The notes beneath the pieces are model-generated. The model was given only the letters and a program-made list of their open reading frames with translations. It was not told where the DNA came from and did not search any database. A DNA stretch of 7,206 nt from an uncultured Cryomorphaceae bacterium. GTDB lineage: Bacteria; Bacteroidota; Bacteroidia; Flavobacteriales; Schleiferiaceae. The stretch lies in NCBI GenBank assembly GCA_937900215.1, contig CALCFH010000100.1:1-7206 (forward strand), read 5' to 3'. Numbering within the stretch: the first letter of the stretch is position 1; every line of letters starts with the position of its first letter. Position numbers and translations under genes: made by a program. Below are positions 5,747-7,206 of the stretch, one piece after another.

Positions 5747-5770
5747 AAAAAAAGGACAGCCTAGCTGCCC
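5747..5770 (-). terminator. Intrinsic terminator of the RhuM-Fic gene
   Basis: On the minus strand GGGCAGC (5770-5764) pairs with GCTGTCC (5760-5754) around the 3-base loop TAG, seven pairs including one G-U wobble, followed directly by seven T residues (5753-5747). The wobble pairs only in minus-strand RNA, which fixes the direction. It lies 183 bp after the RhuM-Fic stop codon, so that transcript would carry a long 3' untranslated region. Confidence 0.75.
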
Positions 5771-5849
5771 ATCGTATCCTCATTCTAGAACTATCTCAAC
5801 CTCTTTCAAGGGCCATTCCTCCGTTTAACCAGAAAGGCTAAAACGCTTT

Positions 5850-5921
5850 CCCCATAGCGCTGCACTGCATACTTCAAGCCCGGTTCCGTGCAACAGCGGT
5901 TTCATTCTAGGCCCTACGGGG
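5850..5921 (-). other. Structured 3' untranslated region of the RhuM-Fic transcript
   Basis: Between the stop codon and the terminator, an outer arm at 5914-5921 pairs with 5850-5857 (CCCCGTAG with CTATGGGG in minus-strand RNA, eight pairs with one G-U). Inside it, CGCTG (5898-5894) plus CAC (5890-5888) pair with GTG plus CAGCG (5865-5858), eight pairs with a 3-base bulge. The one non-Watson-Crick pair of the outer arm is a G-U only in minus-strand RNA. It may stabilise the mRNA, be a regulatory RNA, or be the remains of a recombination site. Confidence 0.4.
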
Positions 5922-5953
5922 TGAACGAGACCTTAGTTGTTATATGGCGTTTT

Positions 5954-6943
5954 TTATTTTCTATTTCTATTTAGTATGCTCACTATGAGATTTTTAACAA
6001 CCTCCATTTCGTCTGGTTTACTTGCAGCTGCGAAGAGGGTTATACTCGCTAATGCTTCATTGCTGATTATCATCGTTCCGTCATTATTTGAAAGTGCATT
6101 GTTGTTTTCAAGGAATAAAAGAAAGCATGCAGCCGCTATTCTCTTGTTCCCATCAGTAAATGCATGGTTCTTAATTATCAGATATAGAAGTGTTGCAGCT
6201 TTTTCTTCTATGCTTGGATAAAAATCTTGTTCCCCAAATCCTTTTGATATTTGTACTATAGCACTTTCGAAACTTTTGTCCTTTTCAAGTCCAAATACAT
6301 CAGATTCGAATTCTAGTTTCATTTGATTTATCAGCGATTGATACTCTTCTCTTGACGGATACTCTGCCGTTTCTAGGGAAATTCCTTTGGTGTCAAGTCT
6401 TTCATGATCATAGTCATCCAAGAGTGTAAGTCCTTTTGTAAACTTGGTAAGCCATTCAAGTCCCTCTTCTTGTGCCGTTTCTTCAATAGCTCTACTGAGT
6501 ATTTGCAACCCGGATTTCAATACTTTAATCTCTTGATTCTTTTGTTCTAGTCGCTTCTCATTAATTGAATATCCTTGAATCAAATAGTCTTTTAGTCGAT
6601 TGCTTGCCCATTGACGAAATTGTGTTCCTCTAATGGACTTGACTCTATAGCCAACTGATATTATCACATCGAGATTATAGTATTTGGTTGTTTTAGTCTG
6701 AATTTTCCCTTCTATAGCTCCATGTTGAGTGGTATGTGCAAAATCTGCACACACCATATTTTCATCCAGCTCTCCTTCCGTGAAGATGTTCTTTATATGG
6801 CGTCCAACAACTGTTCTGTCCCGATCAAATAACTTACCAAGTTGCTCTTGATTCAGCCAAACTGTATCATTATCAAAAGTCACTTGAACTTCTATATGCC
6901 CATCAGAACTTTGATAGATTTCAATTTTGCTTTTCTTCTTCAT
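5954..6943 (-). CDS. RhuM-Fic fusion protein (RhuM N-terminal domain, Fic/Doc C-terminal domain)
   Basis: A 329-residue cytoplasmic protein. Residues about 7-130 are a RhuM (virulence protein) domain: IEIYQSSDGHIEVQVTFDND, VWLNQEQLGKLF (28-39), a helix-turn-helix-like stretch RDRTVVGRHIKNIF (41-54), YYNLDVIISVGYRVKS (88-103) and RGTQFRQWASNRLKDY (105-120). A charged, probably helical linker follows (130-200). Residues about 200-325 are a Fic/Doc domain with the active-site motif HAFTDGNKR at 260-268, preceded by FYPSIEEKAATLLYLI. Fic enzymes move AMP or other phosphate-containing groups onto proteins, and Doc phosphorylates EF-Tu; the lysine in DGNKR is as in Doc, not the usual second glycine of AMP-transferring Fic (DGNGR), so the reaction is open. 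Length is normal for this fusion. No separate antitoxin gene is seen within the 260 bp upstream. Its leader is A-rich (CATTAAAAAA before ATG). Confidence 0.9.
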   Translation of the reverse strand: MKKKSKIEIYQSSDGHIEVQVTFDNDTVWLNQEQLGKLFDRDRTVVGRHIKNIFTEGELDENMVCADFAHTTQHGAIEGKIQTKTTKYYNLDVIISVGYRVKSIRGTQFRQWASNRLKDYLIQGYSINEKRLEQKNQEIKVLKSGLQILSRAIEETAQEEGLEWLTKFTKGLTLLDDYDHERLDTKGISLETAEYPSREEYQSLINQMKLEFESDVFGLEKDKSFESAIVQISKGFGEQDFYPSIEEKAATLLYLIIKNHAFTDGNKRIAAACFLLFLENNNALSNNDGTMIISNEALASITLFAAASKPDEMEVVKNLIVSILNRNRK

Positions 6944-7170
6944 TTTTTTAATGTGCTACAACGGGAGTCCTCGCAATAAGCCCATTCCTCAAAAGTATTA
7001 AAACGCTGCGAAGCCATAGCTGGCCTTAGGCGGCTTTAAACAAGTACATTGTCTGCATTGCAAATACCTATGCCTAAAAAACGTGAATGAGAAGCCCAAA
7101 ACACCCAAACACCCGCCAACAAGCCTATGAGAAATAGCACAACAGAATAAAAAAGCCCGAAAACGGCATT
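6944..7170. other. Leader region upstream of the RhuM-Fic gene
   Basis: No convincing gene on either strand. The part near 6990-6997 carries a promoter candidate. An inverted repeat AAGCC (7011-7015) / GGCTT (7032-7036) with GCC / GGC inside it lies just upstream of that candidate and could be an operator. The remainder (7040-7170) is A- and C-rich and shows nothing I can identify. Confidence 0.45.
6990..6997 (-). promoter_or_regulatory. Candidate -7 promoter element for the RhuM-Fic gene
   Basis: Minus-strand TACTTTTG matches TAnnTTTG at all fixed positions and lies 46 bp before the ATG at 6943, leaving room for a leader with the A-rich site TTAAAAAA just before the start. No TTG was found at the expected distance upstream, so only half of the promoter pattern is present. 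Confidence 0.4.
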
Positions 7171-7201
7171 CTAAAAAGAAAGGAGCTCGAAGCAGCTCCT
7201 T
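7171..7201 (-). terminator. Intrinsic terminator of a gene beyond the right edge
   Basis: AAGGAGCT (minus strand, 7201-7194) pairs perfectly with AGCTCCTT (7187-7180) around a 6-base loop, followed by a T-rich tail TCTTTTT (7179-7173). The tail is on the minus-strand side, so it should end a minus-strand gene lying to the right of the window. It also separates that gene from the RhuM-Fic gene. Confidence 0.75.
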
Positions 7202-7206
7202 GAAAA

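Noticed and set aside
5937..6221. Plus-strand frame of 94 codons, hydrophobic
   Set aside because: Antisense to the Fic domain of the RhuM-Fic gene, which is clearly real; hydrophobicity is a by-product of the reverse reading.

Overview
The window looks like chromosomal DNA from a member of the Bacteroidota, probably a marine or aquatic flavobacterium-like lineage. The support is a set of protein families common there (a BatD-like secreted protein, a DUF6090-like membrane protein, a carboxypeptidase-regulatory-like lipoprotein), A-rich leaders before start codons, and several matches to the Bacteroidota -7 promoter element TAnnTTTG. No rRNA, tRNA, CRISPR array, transposase or integrase was found.

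Left part (1-2482) looks like ordinary host envelope biology. The 5' end of a secreted protein gene (minus, cut by the left edge) lies after a complete 460-residue lipoprotein gene (minus) with a small beta domain followed by an alpha/alpha-toroid-like domain. A possible 65-residue gene precedes the lipoprotein gene. Diverging from these is a 189-residue secreted protein with a single BatD-like beta domain (plus).

Right part (2515-7206) looks like an accessory region: every gene is on the minus strand, genes are sparse, and long non-coding stretches are rich in inverted repeats. In minus-strand order from the right edge it holds a terminator belonging to a gene outside the window; a RhuM-Fic protein (329 residues) with a structured 3' region and its own terminator; copy B of a roughly 260-bp interspersed repeat; a PIN-domain toxin overlapping a 46-residue likely antitoxin; copy A of the same repeat; a chain of hairpins; a DUF6090-like gene broken by a frameshift and a stop codon; and a DUF2200 gene.

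The most interesting feature is the arrangement: two diverged direct copies of an unrecognised intergenic repeat flank the PIN toxin-antitoxin pair, and each copy lies 200-300 bp downstream of a toxin-like gene in the same orientation. This is compatible with a repeat-bounded accessory unit, but two copies in one window cannot show mobility. All promoter, hairpin and repeat calls were made by eye.
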